64,000 nucleotides of DNA from Schizochytrium sp. TIO01. Its lineage: Eukaryota; Sar; Bigyra; Thraustochytrida; Thraustochytriidae. Positions within the stretch are counted from its first letter, which is position 1. Each line of letters begins with the position of its first letter. The DNA is taken from assembly GCA_004764695.1 (NCBI GenBank), contig SMSO01000035.1:2726001-2790000 (forward strand). Direction: 5' to 3'. The notes under the pieces were generated by a model. That model did no database searches. It was not told the DNA's origin and worked only from the letters and a program-made list of their open reading frames with translations. This document shows positions 1-12,414 of this stretch, piece after piece. The position numbers and the translations under genes are program-made.

Positions 1-1142
1 TCCACACTTTTTGACACCAGAACAAGGCAAAGCAAAAGAACAGAAAGAGACAGCAAGCTTGGGCATAATAGCGAAAAGTGGTTACGCATAAGAACAGTAA
101 TATGAAGAAAGGAAAACAAAGGAGGAAATAAAACAAAGTGCGCTGCTTGCCTGCACGCGCTGTCCTAGTCGGCACCATTCGAAAACGAGAGATAGCAGAT
201 GTGTAAACGAGGCCTCAAACCAGCGAGAGAAGAAAGCCTCGGATCTCTCGTCGTAATCGTCTGCGGATATCCACAGGCTCTCATGGGGAGTCCTGTGCCA
301 AGTAGGTGAGCAAGCAAGCAAGCAGGCAAGCATGCCACCTCTGGCGTCGCAAAACCCATCTCCTATATTTTGTGCAGTGCGCTCCCAAGGTGCGCTCCAT
401 CTTAGTTTTTCTTCCTTTTTTCCTTCTTTCTTTCTCCACTAGTAGCGCCTACCAACAGCTAGCTAAAAAGCTAAAAAGCTAAATAGATAGATAGAATATT
501 TACTCTGAAAAGAAAATTGAAAAAGAAGAAAATCTAGGTAGGTACATTTAAACCTTTTAAAAATAAATACGCCTGATCTCCCAGTATTACCTTTCTGCAG
601 GAAATAAATGAATTCTTCTTTTTCTTTAAATTAAAAAAAAAAAAGAAAAAAAAAGAGAAAAAGAAAAAGAAAAAAAAGGAGGTGGGAAAGTCTCGCGGTA
701 CCGGTCTGCTTCTGAGAGTGTGCTTGGTTGCCTCTCTGCAGTAGGAAACATCAACACAGCCTCTCAAGTTAGCTTACCTGGTTTTGAGGGGAAACAAGAC
801 GGAAGAAGAGCGAGAGAGGGGACAGAAGAAGCTGTCTGCGGGTTAGCAAAAGCAGCGCGACTCCAGGCCTGCGAGCGAAAACTTCCGAAACGAAAGCTGG
901 TGCGGGCACGACAGAAGCTGCGCGAGAAGCAGTAGCTCCACTGGCGCTCCTCCTCCTTTGCTTTGCTTGTTTGATCATGAAATACGTGAGCAAGTAACTC
1001 CAACATTCCTGGTGTTAGGTGGCAGAAAGGAGGGCCATAATAGAGAGGGAGAGTGAAACTCGAAGAGACGCGCGAGGCTGGAGCAGCAGAGGAAACAAGG
1101 ACAAGCTGGTTTTCGTTTCAATGAATCAATAAACAGGGAGAC

Positions 1143-1215
1143 AAATAAACAGATAAATAAACAGATAAATAAACAGATAAATAAACAGATAAATAAACAA
1201 ATAAATAAACAAACA
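1143..1215. repeat. 12-bp tandem repeat ATAAATAAACAG
   Basis: About six head-to-tail units of an A-rich dodecamer (ATAAATAAACAG), degenerating at the right end to ATAAATAAACAA. The (ATAA)(ATAAACAG) substructure suggests it grew from a tetranucleotide array. Confidence 0.9.
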
Positions 1216-1518
1216 TATGCGAGGAACAAGAACACGAAGAAGAACGGGAGGGCCCGACGCAAAGGCGGCGAGGTTTCCTAAAGAAGACTTGATGGAAAGC
1301 AGGCGGAGAGAGAAGGCAGGAGCGAGCAGACCAGGCTGACGAAGCCACGGAGAAATGGGGGACGATAAAAACTCCTTCTCGCTCGTGTACGCTTTGAAGC
1401 GCTCGGTTATCATCATGCAAACTGTCCTCTGCACTTTGGGGGAGAGAACGGAACTTTGCTGTTAGTAGGGTAAGTCTGCTTGGTCTGCTCAGCTTCTTAC
1501 GACGCTTCCTAGGTACCT

Positions 1519-1577
1519 TTCTTTTCTATCTTTCTTTCTTTCTCTCGTTCTCTCTTTCTTTCTCTCTTTCTTTCTTT
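1519..1577. repeat. TTTC/TCTC pyrimidine tract
   Basis: Imperfect run of TTTC units interrupted by CTCTC and CTCG. The tract is all pyrimidine on the + strand except for isolated bases. Confidence 0.8.
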
Positions 1578-2343
1578 ACAATTCACGCATTACAATGACT
1601 TTTATCATATCAATTTCTCCCTGTGCATTGGTTTGTAATCATCATTCATTTGCAAATGCCGTCAAATCTCTCGACTGCACAGCGCCTTCAAATCTGCCTA
1701 TCCCGCTGCCAGCTTGGATGGATGAATGCATGGGTGGATGGACAGAAGATTGGGTGGCCTGCCTCGCGTCGCGTCGCGTCGCATCGCGTCTCGCGTCAGT
1801 CAACTCGCATCGCATCGCGTCTCCTTTGCCTTGGGATTTCCGGCGTGCTCAATAACTTATTTAATCATCCTCATTGTTGTCCAATCCCTCTCTGTTTGCT
1901 TGAACATTCCTATCTCCTTCCTCTCAAAAAAGCTTTTTCATTTATTTCTTTCTGCCTGTTTCAAGGGTTTTGTTTGTTTGTTTGTTTGTTTCTTTGGTTG
2001 GTTGGTTGGTTTGAAGCATCCAAGTCTATCAAAGCAGAGTCTAAACCAGAAAGGACAATCGCAGGAAATAGCACGCCCAGGCATGGCCAAGAAAGGTTTT
2101 CACAGGCATAGATAATTCATTTAGATTGTTATCGAATGAAAATACGTTGAAGGGAGGAAGCAGGGACAGAGGCCATCGGTCGTCCGCCCGTCAGAAAGGA
2201 GGAGAAAAAGAAAGAAACAGAGACGAAAGAAGAACAGAGAGCGGAGGCTCTTTTCTTTGCTTCTCTTGATTGAGATGAGATGAGTGCACCTGAGGATTCC
2301 TGCTGAGACGATTTCATGAAATGTAATGCAATGCAATGCAATT

Positions 2344-2440
2344 CAACTCAACTCAACTCAACTCAACTCAACTCAACTCAACTCAACTCAACTCAACTCA
2401 ACTCAACTCAACTCAACTCAACTCAACTCAACTCAACTCA
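2344..2440. repeat. (AACTC)n pentanucleotide array
   Basis: About 19 perfect head-to-tail copies of AACTC with no interruption. Because the unit length is five, every reading frame cycles through all three phases. This gives long stop-free frames of the form Ser-Thr-Gln-Leu-Asn that are not genes. A short (AATGC)n pentamer run precedes it at about 2320-2342. Confidence 0.97.
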
Positions 2441-2907
2441 GCTAATAATGAAGTGACCGCACATGACAATCTTTCTTTGCTTGCCTGCGAACGGGGGACT
2501 TGCTTGCTTGAAGAAGAGCTCGAGAGAGTGAGTTCTTTGGGAGGATGATGCGGTTGGTAATTGCATAGAATAAACGTGATCGTGGTAGTGGGTCTGGCTA
2601 GTACTTTGAGTTTTCAGGTATTTTCAAAGCGTACCAAAGGGAGGAAACTAACTTCTGGGTACCTAGAGCTAAACTCTATGGGTCCTCGTTCTCTTTTAGC
2701 TTGGCGCCTCTTTACTTTTACCTTATCTTCAGCAGCAACTCTACGCACACAAGTACTACAGAATACTACTCTCTTCCGCGCAAATAAAATAATATGAATA
2801 TTTTTTATTTATTTATTAACTTAGGAGTAGGCTAGCTAAACTTTATTTGATTTTGTTAACTTTTGCAAAATTCATACTACTATCAAAAATGAAACGAGAA
2901 CGAAAAT

Positions 2908-2946
2908 AAAAATGAAAATGAAAATGAAAATGAAAATGAAAATGAA
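2908..2946. repeat. (AAAATG)n hexanucleotide array
   Basis: About six copies of AAAATG. Translated, it gives alternating Lys-Met, which makes a spurious open frame. Confidence 0.9.
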
Positions 2947-3599
2947 GAGGGTTTTAGATGAAAGGACAAACTATAACGTCTTATTAGCTGGAACAAGAAG
3001 AGAAAAACGATGGACACAGGCAGGGCCTAATACGATGGTATGCTGGAAAGACACTCGAGAGGGCAATCAAGCCTGGGTTGAGACCCTTCGCTTCCAGAGC
3101 CCGGGCGGTATCGTGACAAGACTGTGCCGGTGTTTCAGAAGAAGAAGACATCGGCCTTGACCGTCACCGGCCAGCCAGCCAGCCCTGAGCGAGCGAGCAC
3201 CACCCGTAAGTAAGCACACGGTCGACCTTTCAAGTTGTCTGTCCTTCTCGTGCTGCCCCAAATGGCGCCGATTTCCATTTCCTACATCTCGGCGGAATCT
3301 CTCTCTGAACGAAGCAAATGTAAAGAACTCGTGGCGAAGAGTGAAGAACTTGAGCGAAGAGAGTTCGCAGACACGCAAACCTTGAAGCAAACGATCAATC
3401 AATCATCGATCCATCGAACAACCCATCGAACAACCACCAAACGATCGAACGAAGAATCAGCAGAATCCGAGACCTCGTTCGGGTCGCTCCTTCAAGTAAC
3501 AAGTTCTACATATTTCTGTCAACAAAACACTCTCGAAGCCTGCCTGTGAAAACACCCACCCACTCACTCACTGTCTGAGCCCAGCTGCAGCACTGGTCA

Positions 3600-3625
3600 G
3601 GCCTGCCTGCCTGCCTGCCTGCCTG
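3600..3625. repeat. (GCCT)n tetranucleotide array
   Basis: About six perfect GCCT units inside a GC-richer patch. A related TCACTCAC run lies just upstream and an (AATC)n run follows at about 3740-3757. Confidence 0.85.
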
Positions 3626-5450
3626 GAGGCCCGCCTATCCAAAGAACCCTCGCTGACTGCAAAAAGGCTTCTACAAACAAACGAAGACATCTCTCCACTC
3701 CACGGCCGTTCTCTGCAGAAACAATCAAACAAACTAAAATCAATCAATCAATCAATCTATTCCCTCTCTTTTGTTTCTTTGTTTGTTTGTTTCTTAGATA
3801 TTTCTTTCTCCGTTCTCTTTCTTGCTGTGTTCTGCCTGCCTGTTCTCTCGTGCTCTGTTCTCATCCCCTCAGTCACGGCAGCAGTGCCGAAGGGGCGGCC
3901 GCGTTCTTTTCTGCCGACGGCCCTGGAACGCGCTGTGCTATGCTACGCTATGCCATGGTCTGTCCAGGCTTGGCGGAGCGAGGCTGGAGCAAAGGCTGAA
4001 GCGCGCATGTCCGTCTGAGAGAGATGCTGCGTGGCCACCGGCGAAAGGACAGCGGCAGTGCAAGGTGCTGCCGACGGAAGACGGAGGAGGGAACCTTGGA
4101 CATACGCCGAAAACAGGGCGGGTGAGCGAGCGAGTGCCTGGCTGCGAAGCGTCGTTCGAGCTTCGACGACAGAGCGAACCACAACGAGCGAACAGTGTTG
4201 TGCTATTCATTCATAGATTGATTGATTGATTTATTGATTTCTTTAACTCATTCGTTCTTTCGTTTATTTATTTATTCATTCATTCATTTGTTCATTTGTT
4301 CATTTATCTATAGATCACTGAGTCGCCCCGGCAAAATAAACGAGACGCTGTTCTTAATTTATTGTTATTGTTAAAGTTTGGTATTTAGTTAGATAGTTGG
4401 TCTTCTTTCCCTTTGGGTGTTGGCTATTGTTCTTTTTGTCAGGAACCAGTTTTCGATGGGCGAAGAAGAGAAGAATCAGAGTGTTCTTTGTTGCTCGTGG
4501 TTGAATAGGTTTTTGTTTAGTTCTTCTTTTCTTTTTTTTTACTTATTGACTTGGTTGCTTGTGAAACGTAGCCACTGTTCTTTTGAATAACACCATGCCT
4601 CTTAGGCGAGAGAAACCAAACTATAAAAGTAAAAAGGTCACGACGGGAATGAAACGTGTTGTGTTCCATGTCCTTTTTGTGATAGTGAATGTTAATACCT
4701 ATTTTCCAATTACTTTTAAATGGCGAGGGGATGCGTTTTATTATTGTTCTCGCTTTCTATTGACTCTTACTTTTCAAATTGAATGGGTTTTTCTAACAAT
4801 TTTTTCTTTTCTTTTCTTTTTTAACCTACTGATTGCCTGACGGAGAAAAGAACACGAAGATGGCGTGTCTACTGTTCTCCTTATTTTTCTTATAATTGTT
4901 TTTCTTTCGAAGACATCGTTCTTCTTTGGGTTTGGGGAAGTTTTCAAATGAATGACGCCTTTTCGCATAGTTCGAAGAGACGCGACACAGACGCGGCAAA
5001 GCAGCAATGAAATATGTTTCAAGACATGTGATTTGATTTACTTTATGTTCAAACAAATAATCATCATAATCATTACATTTTAAAATGTCAGCGAACTAAA
5101 CTAAACTAAAACTAAAGCAGCGGAAAGAATTGGATAGAGAGCGGCAATCCGTGCAGATTGAACACGCAAAGACTCCATCACAATCAGCGACCGATGCGCA
5201 TGCACGATGGCCAGGGCCACCACGAGCCGCCGATACCCGATGGGCAGAGGCCGCACAGCACGACGCCGCCAGCAATTACGCGAGCAACCGCAGCGGAACG
5301 CAGGCCTGGCTGGCAGGTTTTCGCGAATCTTCAAGAGCGAGATGGATGAATGTCACATGCATCATCATACGTGCCATACATAGGCGCATTCATGAGTAAT
5401 AACAGATCGGCGTCGATGATGACGGAGGAAAACGTCTGTTCTTCTGTGAT

Positions 5451-5524
5451 TGTTTGTTTGTTTGTTTGTTTTTTTGTTTGTTTGTTTGTTTGTTTGTTTG
5501 TTTGTTTGTTTGTTTGTTTGTTGT
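5451..5524. repeat. (TTTG)n tetranucleotide array
   Basis: About 18 TTTG units with one T-rich interruption at about 5469-5475. The same unit recurs at about 1969-1991, 3776-3794, 5637-5657, 7107-7131 and 8447-8464, and as its complement (CAAA)n at about 15790-15812. It is therefore the commonest simple-repeat class in the left part of the window. Confidence 0.95.
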
Positions 5525-6409
5525 TAAGTGATGCAATTGTTGTTGTTCTTGTTGTCGATGATGATGATGATGGTCCGTGGAGAGAACGTCAGTCTGTCTG
5601 TTCATGGGCAGTTCAAAGGGCGATTTCATTCTTTCGTTTGTTGGTTTGTTTGTTTGATGATTGTTTGTGATCGTCCTTTTGCGCAAAAGCAGTGCACAGG
5701 GCTGCGCGTTCTCTTCTGGCCGACTGGCTGTTCTTGAATGAGATGACCCGTTCACTTTTCCCGTCGTTCTTCTCCGTGGACGTAGTAGTAGGTACTAGGT
5801 GATAACTAGTACGAGCATTCGCGTTTTCTTTGTTGCTTTTAAAATGAAATGTGTTTACTTTCTTTCATCTCCATTTTCAAAAATGAACGACCTCGGGGCC
5901 CTTTGAAAGAGTAACTTTTACCTGATTACCCAAATAATAACTTTTACAATTTTTAGTTTTTATGTTTGCTTTATTTCCACGTAGAACAAACTCATTTTAT
6001 TTTGTTTAATTCGAAATTAAAATGAAGAGCAGCAGTGGAACAGCAAAAGTGAAGGTAGCATTCAAACAAAGGGAGTGGGAAAGGAAAGTGCGAAAAGTGA
6101 AACTCAAGAAGCAAAAAGAAAACCACAGCCTGTTCCTTCTGCCTTATTATCATCGATGCTGGTGTAGTGGTTTTCGAAAGTGTTATCAGTCTCTGACAAT
6201 CAGCTTCTTTCAAAAGTGAGGTGAGTGTTTCTTTCCGCCAATGGGCGCCGAACAATTACAGCAGCCAATAATAATAATTATAATTATAATTATATGGCCT
6301 TGAAAATAAACAGGCTCAGAAAACTTGTTGAAAGGGGATCGAAGACCACTTTTCTTTCAACGAAACAACGAAGGGCCAATTACTCTCGAAAGAAAGGAGG
6401 AAGGAAACA

Positions 6410-6555
<146 letters not shown>

Positions 6556-6799
6556 ACGACCAGGCCAGCAGCAAGAGAACGAAGAATTGTGGCAACAAGC
6601 GACGAAGTGACATCGAAAAGTGCCTCGCTCGCTTGCTGCTTACGAGCGTACGAGCTTACGAGGTGCCTATCACATGCCTGCTCAGTCAGAAGAGCAAAAG
6701 GCACACCGTTCACCCGGCTCTCGCTCGCGTCGGCGGTGTGGCAACGGAGCTGAGCGGCAGCAAAACCCAATCGTCGCTGCAGCCGCGCATTTGCATCTC

Positions 6800-6860
6800 A
6801 GCTCTCTCTCTCTCTCTCTCTCTCTCTCATTCTTTCTCTCATTCTTTCTCTCTCGCGCGA
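6800..6860. repeat. (CT)n and CTTT-rich tract
   Basis: About 14 uninterrupted CT dinucleotides, followed by ATTCTTTCTCTC units and CTCGCGCG. It lies between the (GAAA)n and (TTTC)n arrays. Confidence 0.85.
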
Positions 6861-6987
6861 AGTCTTTCTTTCTTTCATTAGTCGTTCTTCGACCATTTCT
6901 TTCCTTCTCTTTCGGAAAAAGGAAGTCTGAAAGAAAGAAGAAGAAGAAGAAGAAGCGGCTTCCAAAACCTGTTTTGAATTCTCTTTT

Positions 6988-6989
6988 CT

Positions 6990-7088
<99 letters not shown>
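6988..7088. repeat. (TTTC)n array, pyrimidine strand
   Basis: About 25 perfect TTTC units, then a short TTTG array from about 7107. With the (GAAA)n array some 430 bases upstream it forms an inverted pair that could fold as a long hairpin in single-stranded DNA or RNA. Confidence 0.97.
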
Positions 7089-7780
7089 GATTATTCGATT
7101 GTTTGAATATTTGTTTGTTTGTTTGTTTGTTTGGGCGGAAAGAATATTTCAAATAAGTTTCATAAAAGTAGTAAATAATAATCGATTGAGCGATCGAACG
7201 AGGAGGCCAGAACCCCAAACGAGAATCACGCCGCGACGGAGCCCGGTCTCCAAAGTCGCAGCGACGCTCTCGCGCAAGCCCTACGGCACAGGAAAGAGGA
7301 CCAGACCACCCGCACGCCGAGGGAGGCGCAGCGGGCCGCGAGCAGAGCCCTGACAGACCAGCGACTGTGCAGTCGTTCTCGCCTGTCTTGCAACAAGCAA
7401 AGAGGACATTTATCACATCCTCGCTTCTTCTTCTTCAGCCCAAACCGCTAGCCAGGCAGCCAGGCAGGCAAACCAGCAAGCGGGCAGGCCGACCGGCACG
7501 CCAGGCAGCCGCGAGCAGGCGGCATAACACCGCCCGCGCGCGACATCGAGGAGGCAGCAGCAGCAGCTCCTCCGCGGGGGCACCCGAGTGGGTGCGCAGG
7601 AGAGCTCTTGCTTGTTCGCTCCTCCGGTGGCGGTGTTCTCTGTTTCGTTCTGCTGTTCTCTTCTCGCTCGCATCCTAAAAGTAGAACGCGAGCAGAGAGA
7701 GAACACTGACTGAGCGAATCAGACCAGAAAAGGAAAACAAAACCATAACTCGAAAGGGCCCTTGCTCCCTTAGTCACTTA

Positions 7781-7895
7781 CATACATAGAGATATATATA
7801 CATATACATACATACATACACACATACTTAGGTACATACATAGGTACGCACGTACATATTATATACACATTCATAGGTACGTACATAAATACATA
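7781..7895. repeat. (TACA)n imperfect tetranucleotide tract
   Basis: A degenerate run of TACA/CATA units mixed with TATA and with TAGGTAC elements. Period four is clear, but copies are diverged, unlike the perfect arrays nearby. Confidence 0.85.
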
Positions 7896-8607
7896 CGCGC
7901 ATCAGCGAAGGGGCCGCTCTTAGGAGAACACCCTCTGCACGAAGCGGGCGACTCGCTCGAAGGAGCACTGTGGCTAGCTAGAGCTATGAGAACATCCATT
8001 TCCATCTGCTGCGACCTGGCGGACGTGGAGGCGAGGACGAGAAAGAATAGGAAATAGAAATAGCAGGGAGGATAGGAAGAAACAGGGCGTTCCTTAGGAG
8101 ACAGAGGCCGTTCGTACCGGTCGCAAGTGACCCCGGGGACCCCGTTCTCTCCGCTTTCATTTCCGGTTTCTGTCATTTCGCGAGGTGTGTTCTTTTCCCC
8201 CCTCGGTATTTCTTTCTCTCTCTCGCTATCTATAATATATAAGTAGAGGGAGGAAGTGTTTATCGATCGGGAGTTTAGGTAATAAGTGGTGGAATAGTGC
8301 TTTTTAGTTAACAGATAGTTAGCTAATCGCCGATTGCGTAGTCCTCACTTATTCATTTACTGGGGTCGGGCAGGAAGAAAGGAAGAAAGCAAGGGCACAC
8401 TTGGTGCTTGATTTGGTTGTTTGCATGTTTACTGACTTCTATCATCTGTTTGTTTGTTTGTTTGGCTTTATTAATTCATGGTGTATTTGTTAACATTTGT
8501 GTGTGTGTTGTGATTGAACGAATGATTGATTGATGCTTATAGGAGGATCGATTAGGTCTAGAGGACCTGGCTGTGTCACCGCTGTTGGTGGTGTTCTTCC
8601 CATCTGC

Positions 8608-8631
8608 TTCCTTCCTTCCTTCCTTCCTTCC
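8608..8631. repeat. (TTCC)n tetranucleotide array
   Basis: Six TTCC units about 300 bases upstream of the PARP start codon, so it may lie in that gene's promoter or leader. Confidence 0.85.
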
Positions 8632-8931
8632 TCCTTCCCTCCGAGTCTCGGGTGGGTTTCTTCTCATTCGTTTGTGGAGGAGCTCTGAAGAAGGAACTGC
8701 TCAGAGGAGAAAGAACAAACTAACACGCAGAGCAGGAGACGAGCAAATCAGCAACTCGGTGATCTCGAGCGACAGATCCATCGGTGGTGGATCGTTGCTG
8801 GAGACCTAGAGATAATAATCTATAAATTATCTCATACACATTCGCACGGGCTAGGAGACTTTGTGGGAACGACTTGCGATAGGGTTGTCATCAAACTCGC
8901 AGGGAGACAGACACAGCACAGACAATAATAG

Positions 8932-11682
8932 ATGCTCCTGCAAAACACCCCAATTTCAGCCCCGCTTGCTACAGAAGCGGCGAGAGCGTGTCATGCAGAG
9001 CTGGCCGGTGCGGCCTCCTTTCATCAGCACTTTCAAGATCAGCGCAATAGAAGCAGCGCTGGCAAGCGGCAAAGACCAAGCATGGAGACTGCGTGCCCAA
9101 TGGCATGCTGCACGGGAAGCAGCAATGCCGCCATGGTTGAGCGGGTCAGTGGAGGATTTGACGAACTCGCATTCGCAGCACGATCATCAGGGACCAACAA
9201 ACGCCCACGACGACAATCCGTATTGTGCCCGCATCAGCTGCAACACCAGACCATCACGCCGCACAATGTCCCGTACCAGCTTCAGCAAACACAGCAAAAT
9301 GATAGTCCTTCATCGTATTACCCACGCTGCTGCAACACAAGCACCGGGGGCATGATGGTCAACCACATGGGAACCGTCAACAACAATACAGACACCACCA
9401 GCGACGCATGCACCCAGGGCAGATCCTCATCTGGCTCTTCCTCTTCTTCGTCATCTTCAACTGCTTTTAACAACGCGGCTGCCGCGGCTGCTGCGGCTGC
9501 AATGGCCGCAGCTGCAGCTGCCAGATTTGGTACCGAGATCAATAGCGCAGCCCGGGGACATTGCCAGACATCTTCTTTGACAAAACCTCGCCAAGAAGAC
9601 AGCACCGAGAAACAGGAACACCAGGCTGTTCATACTGTTGATGCTAACAGATACTCAAACTCCCTGGACCAAATTGTCCCAGCGCCCTTTCCCCTTGGAC
9701 AGGCCTCTTCCTCCTCCTCCTCCTCCTCTTCTTCTTCTTCTTCTTCTTCTTCTTCGTACCAGGGCCCAGCACCCATCGCTGTACCACCAACCTGTGGAGG
9801 ATTCCAAGGCATCCCCGTCACGTGGACCCCGGCAACAGCGGCGGCAGCATTGGCAGCATCCTCATCGTGCTCGCCAAACCAGCATTTCCAACAGCAGCAA
9901 CACTATGCACAGATTCAAAGCCACCGCGACGGAATTCACCCAAGCATGATGCCGTGGGATCTCGCGGCATTGCGCCTTCGCACCACAATCAATGCTCGTG
10001 ACGCAAGTCTGCAAATGGCGTGTGCGAGAGTGAATGCATCTGTGCCTGGACTTTCCTGCACGCACCTTTACAACGTGGAAAGAAACATGTTTCTCCTGTG
10101 GATTGCCATCGACATGAAATGCCTCTTTGGCATGGAGCTCATTGAATTGCAGCGTCTTGCGCTCAAATCGTCCCACAGCACCGACACTACTGTCTGCTTT
10201 CAATTCGCATTCGCAGGCGCAGACCCTCAGCGCGAAAACATCGAGTTTCATCGCTTTGTACCACAACTTCCGCTTTCCCTTGAAGCACGGGCTCTTGAAG
10301 CCTGTGTCCCTTACGGAGCAGCTCAGCTTCCCGGTGCGCGCATTGGATGCCTCGCTGTTAACTGGCTTATCGCAGACCGTGTTCGCCACGCATTTGCAAC
10401 ATGCTCCCTTAACTCCAAACCCGAGTCTGTTGAAGAACTCCTCGTGCGACTTGGCGAAGCTGCGGGGTCGCACGTTGCCCATGCATCCCATAGATGCCTC
10501 ATGTGCGGCAAAGACCTTGGCGTGAACCTTCCTCGCCCTAGCGTTTGCGCTGCACCGGCGTGTCTTTTCCAGTCCCGCGAGCTTGGAATGGGCTTTTCTG
10601 TGGAGGAGGAGATTCTCGTAAGACCCCGCGTTGTCGAGCTCTTGTTGACATTCTTCTCATGCTCACTCCTCAGTCGCCGCACCATTGATCTCCAGGCAAT
10701 CCCAAAACAGATCATCGAAAAGGTACCTCTTGGAACGGAGTACACAGCACCTGCCGAGACCAACTCTGATGAGCTCTCACCCAATGAGCTCACACTCTTT
10801 TACGCTCTTAGCTACGTTCCCGGCATCGAGGACCTTGCTCAACATGTTCGCATGGGCTCACTCAAGACTCATCTTGACAGCATTGACACCCGCTTATACC
10901 CTTTGCTTCAGTGGCTCATCGGAGGATGCCGTGCCTTCATTCGGGTCCTTGAACCTGAACGCCAATTCAAGGACATGCAAACACCTCATCAATTCGTCTT
11001 TGAGTGTGCTGCTGCAGAGCGTGAGGCAGCTTTCCAGAAGCACCAGAAGGCCTCTGGATCTTTTTTTGCTTTCCATGGGTCTTCTTCCTTTGCGTGGAAC
11101 TCGATCATCGCCTCGGGCCTCAAGAACCTCAGCAACACCGAAAACATGAGCTACGGTGCCATGAAGGGATCTGGCATTTACTTCTCCACGAGCTTTCATA
11201 CAAGTGTGCACTACGCCAAGCCCACCAAGCTCAAGCAACCCTGGGCTCGCAGCCGTCTTGGCCGTCACCCTCGTGCCGTCGCACTTTGCGAAATTGTTGA
11301 CCGCCCGTCAGATTTCTCCTACACGGAGCAAAAATGCTTTACAGAGTGCACCCCTCAGGAACGCACGCAAGGCCAGCTCCATGTTGTGCCTAACGAGGAG
11401 TTCGTACATACCCGCTACCTCTTTGTATACAACGAGATTGTACCGCCGCCTGCGCCCACTCACCACATCTTTGCTCTTCGCGCTTCAGAACTCGAAAAGC
11501 TCCCGGAGATGCAGCGACAATCTCAGCAACAACAACAACAACAGCAAACGCAAACCCCTGCAGCAGCAGCAGGAGCACCACAACAACAACAACAACTGCT
11601 ACTACTACATCATCTTCTGAGAACCAAACATCGGATGCTGCCACTACTCCGGCTAGTGCGGAGCCCCAACAACAAAATATGA
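8932..11682 (+). CDS. PARP6/8-type ADP-ribosyltransferase-like protein
   Basis: This 916-residue protein ends in a PARP catalytic domain, which transfers ADP-ribose from NAD+ to targets. What I see: a low-complexity N-terminal half with poly-Ser (about residues 165-178 and 255-275) and poly-Ala (about 182-197) runs, then a four-cysteine cluster (C522, C525, C539, C544) followed by an LGMGFSVEEEIL stretch. This cluster plus stretch is typical of the PARP6/PARP8 group. The catalytic fold follows, with the H of HGS at 715 and the Y of GIYFS at 750. NEEFV (821-825) sits where the third catalytic residue falls, and an acidic residue appears to occupy it; an alignment is needed to be sure. The start at 8932 has a weak context; M51 at 9082 (AGCATGG) is better. 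The frame dies in a Gln-rich tract, and the real C-terminus probably continues in another frame (see the frame at 11679). Assignment to the PARP family is firm; the target is unknown. Confidence 0.88.
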   Translation: MLLQNTPISAPLATEAARACHAELAGAASFHQHFQDQRNRSSAGKRQRPSMETACPMACCTGSSNAAMVERVSGGFDELAFAARSSGTNKRPRRQSVLCPHQLQHQTITPHNVPYQLQQTQQNDSPSSYYPRCCNTSTGGMMVNHMGTVNNNTDTTSDACTQGRSSSGSSSSSSSSTAFNNAAAAAAAAAMAAAAAARFGTEINSAARGHCQTSSLTKPRQEDSTEKQEHQAVHTVDANRYSNSLDQIVPAPFPLGQASSSSSSSSSSSSSSSSSYQGPAPIAVPPTCGGFQGIPVTWTPATAAAALAASSSCSPNQHFQQQQHYAQIQSHRDGIHPSMMPWDLAALRLRTTINARDASLQMACARVNASVPGLSCTHLYNVERNMFLLWIAIDMKCLFGMELIELQRLALKSSHSTDTTVCFQFAFAGADPQRENIEFHRFVPQLPLSLEARALEACVPYGAAQLPGARIGCLAVNWLIADRVRHAFATCSLNSKPESVEELLVRLGEAAGSHVAHASHRCLMCGKDLGVNLPRPSVCAAPACLFQSRELGMGFSVEEEILVRPRVVELLLTFFSCSLLSRRTIDLQAIPKQIIEKVPLGTEYTAPAETNSDELSPNELTLFYALSYVPGIEDLAQHVRMGSLKTHLDSIDTRLYPLLQWLIGGCRAFIRVLEPERQFKDMQTPHQFVFECAAAEREAAFQKHQKASGSFFAFHGSSSFAWNSIIASGLKNLSNTENMSYGAMKGSGIYFSTSFHTSVHYAKPTKLKQPWARSRLGRHPRAVALCEIVDRPSDFSYTEQKCFTECTPQERTQGQLHVVPNEEFVHTRYLFVYNEIVPPPAPTHHIFALRASELEKLPEMQRQSQQQQQQQQTQTPAAAAGAPQQQQQLLLLHHLLRTKHRMLPLLRLVRSPNNKI

Positions 11683-12176
11683 GCCAGATGCACACCCAGG
11701 ACAAGACTTCCACCGAAAGTGCACCTGCCCAGCAACAGCAGTCATCCGAACAGCAACAAACTCAAACCAAACAACAGCAACACCGCCCGCATTCTGCGAG
11801 CCGTCTTCGCCAACACCGTGGTCTGGTCCGGCCGGACCGCCCGCTGACCACATTTTTGCGCCACAAATCTAGTAAACGTCGTTTTCATGAGAGCGACAAC
11901 GCAACGCCGGCAATGTCTAGATCTAAGCGCTGCAAGACGGTATATGAAAGTAACATTGAACTTGACTCAAAGACTTTGATTCAAGGAGATCGCTTTTGTG
12001 TACCGCAGCAGTTCTTTTCCCACCCCGATGGCCCGCAATGCCTGACTAGCAGGGATTGCAGCCCTTTATCTATTGTTAGACTTCGCACAGCATGCCTTGC
12101 AGCTCGTGAGGCGCGGGAACGCGAACTTGCTTTGCTTAACCGCCGTCGTGAACTCGAGCTGAAGCTTGCCGTGTAA
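11679..12176 (+). CDS. Probable C-terminal part of the PARP protein, in a shifted frame
   Basis: A 165-codon frame starts with an ATG overlapping the PARP stop (ATGA). The same frame is stop-free from 11394, so it overlaps the last 95 PARP codons. It is Gln-rich at first and includes a QQQTQT string that also occurs just before the PARP frame ends. It then becomes a basic, ordinary-looking protein (residues about 55-165) ending in a charged helix with ELALLNRRRELELKLAV. I see no known domain. Shared composition, overlap and lack of spacing argue that this is the tail of the PARP protein, separated by one missing (or two extra) bases in a CAA/GCA-repeat tract, or by an unseen small intron. A separate overlapping gene is the alternative, but this would be odd in a eukaryote. 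Confidence 0.6.
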   Translation: MSQMHTQDKTSTESAPAQQQQSSEQQQTQTKQQQHRPHSASRLRQHRGLVRPDRPLTTFLRHKSSKRRFHESDNATPAMSRSKRCKTVYESNIELDSKTLIQGDRFCVPQQFFSHPDGPQCLTSRDCSPLSIVRLRTACLAAREARERELALLNRRRELELKLAV

Positions 12177-12414
12177 AGCTTTCTCCATTTTCACCATTTT
12201 GTGTTTTACAAACCAAATCTTCATTTTTTAATCGCATCTTCCAATTCTTCAACGTCACATTCTTGATCCCAAGCAATTGCTTGAGAGGATTAAATGGCCC
12301 TTTGCCCTCCCGTGTTCTATTTCAAAGCGTGATTAGCGTTGGCCTGTGTACCCACTAATTCCGTGGCACATTAATCCTACATCAGCAAGCAAGTAAGCGT
12401 CCAAAACCCGAAAT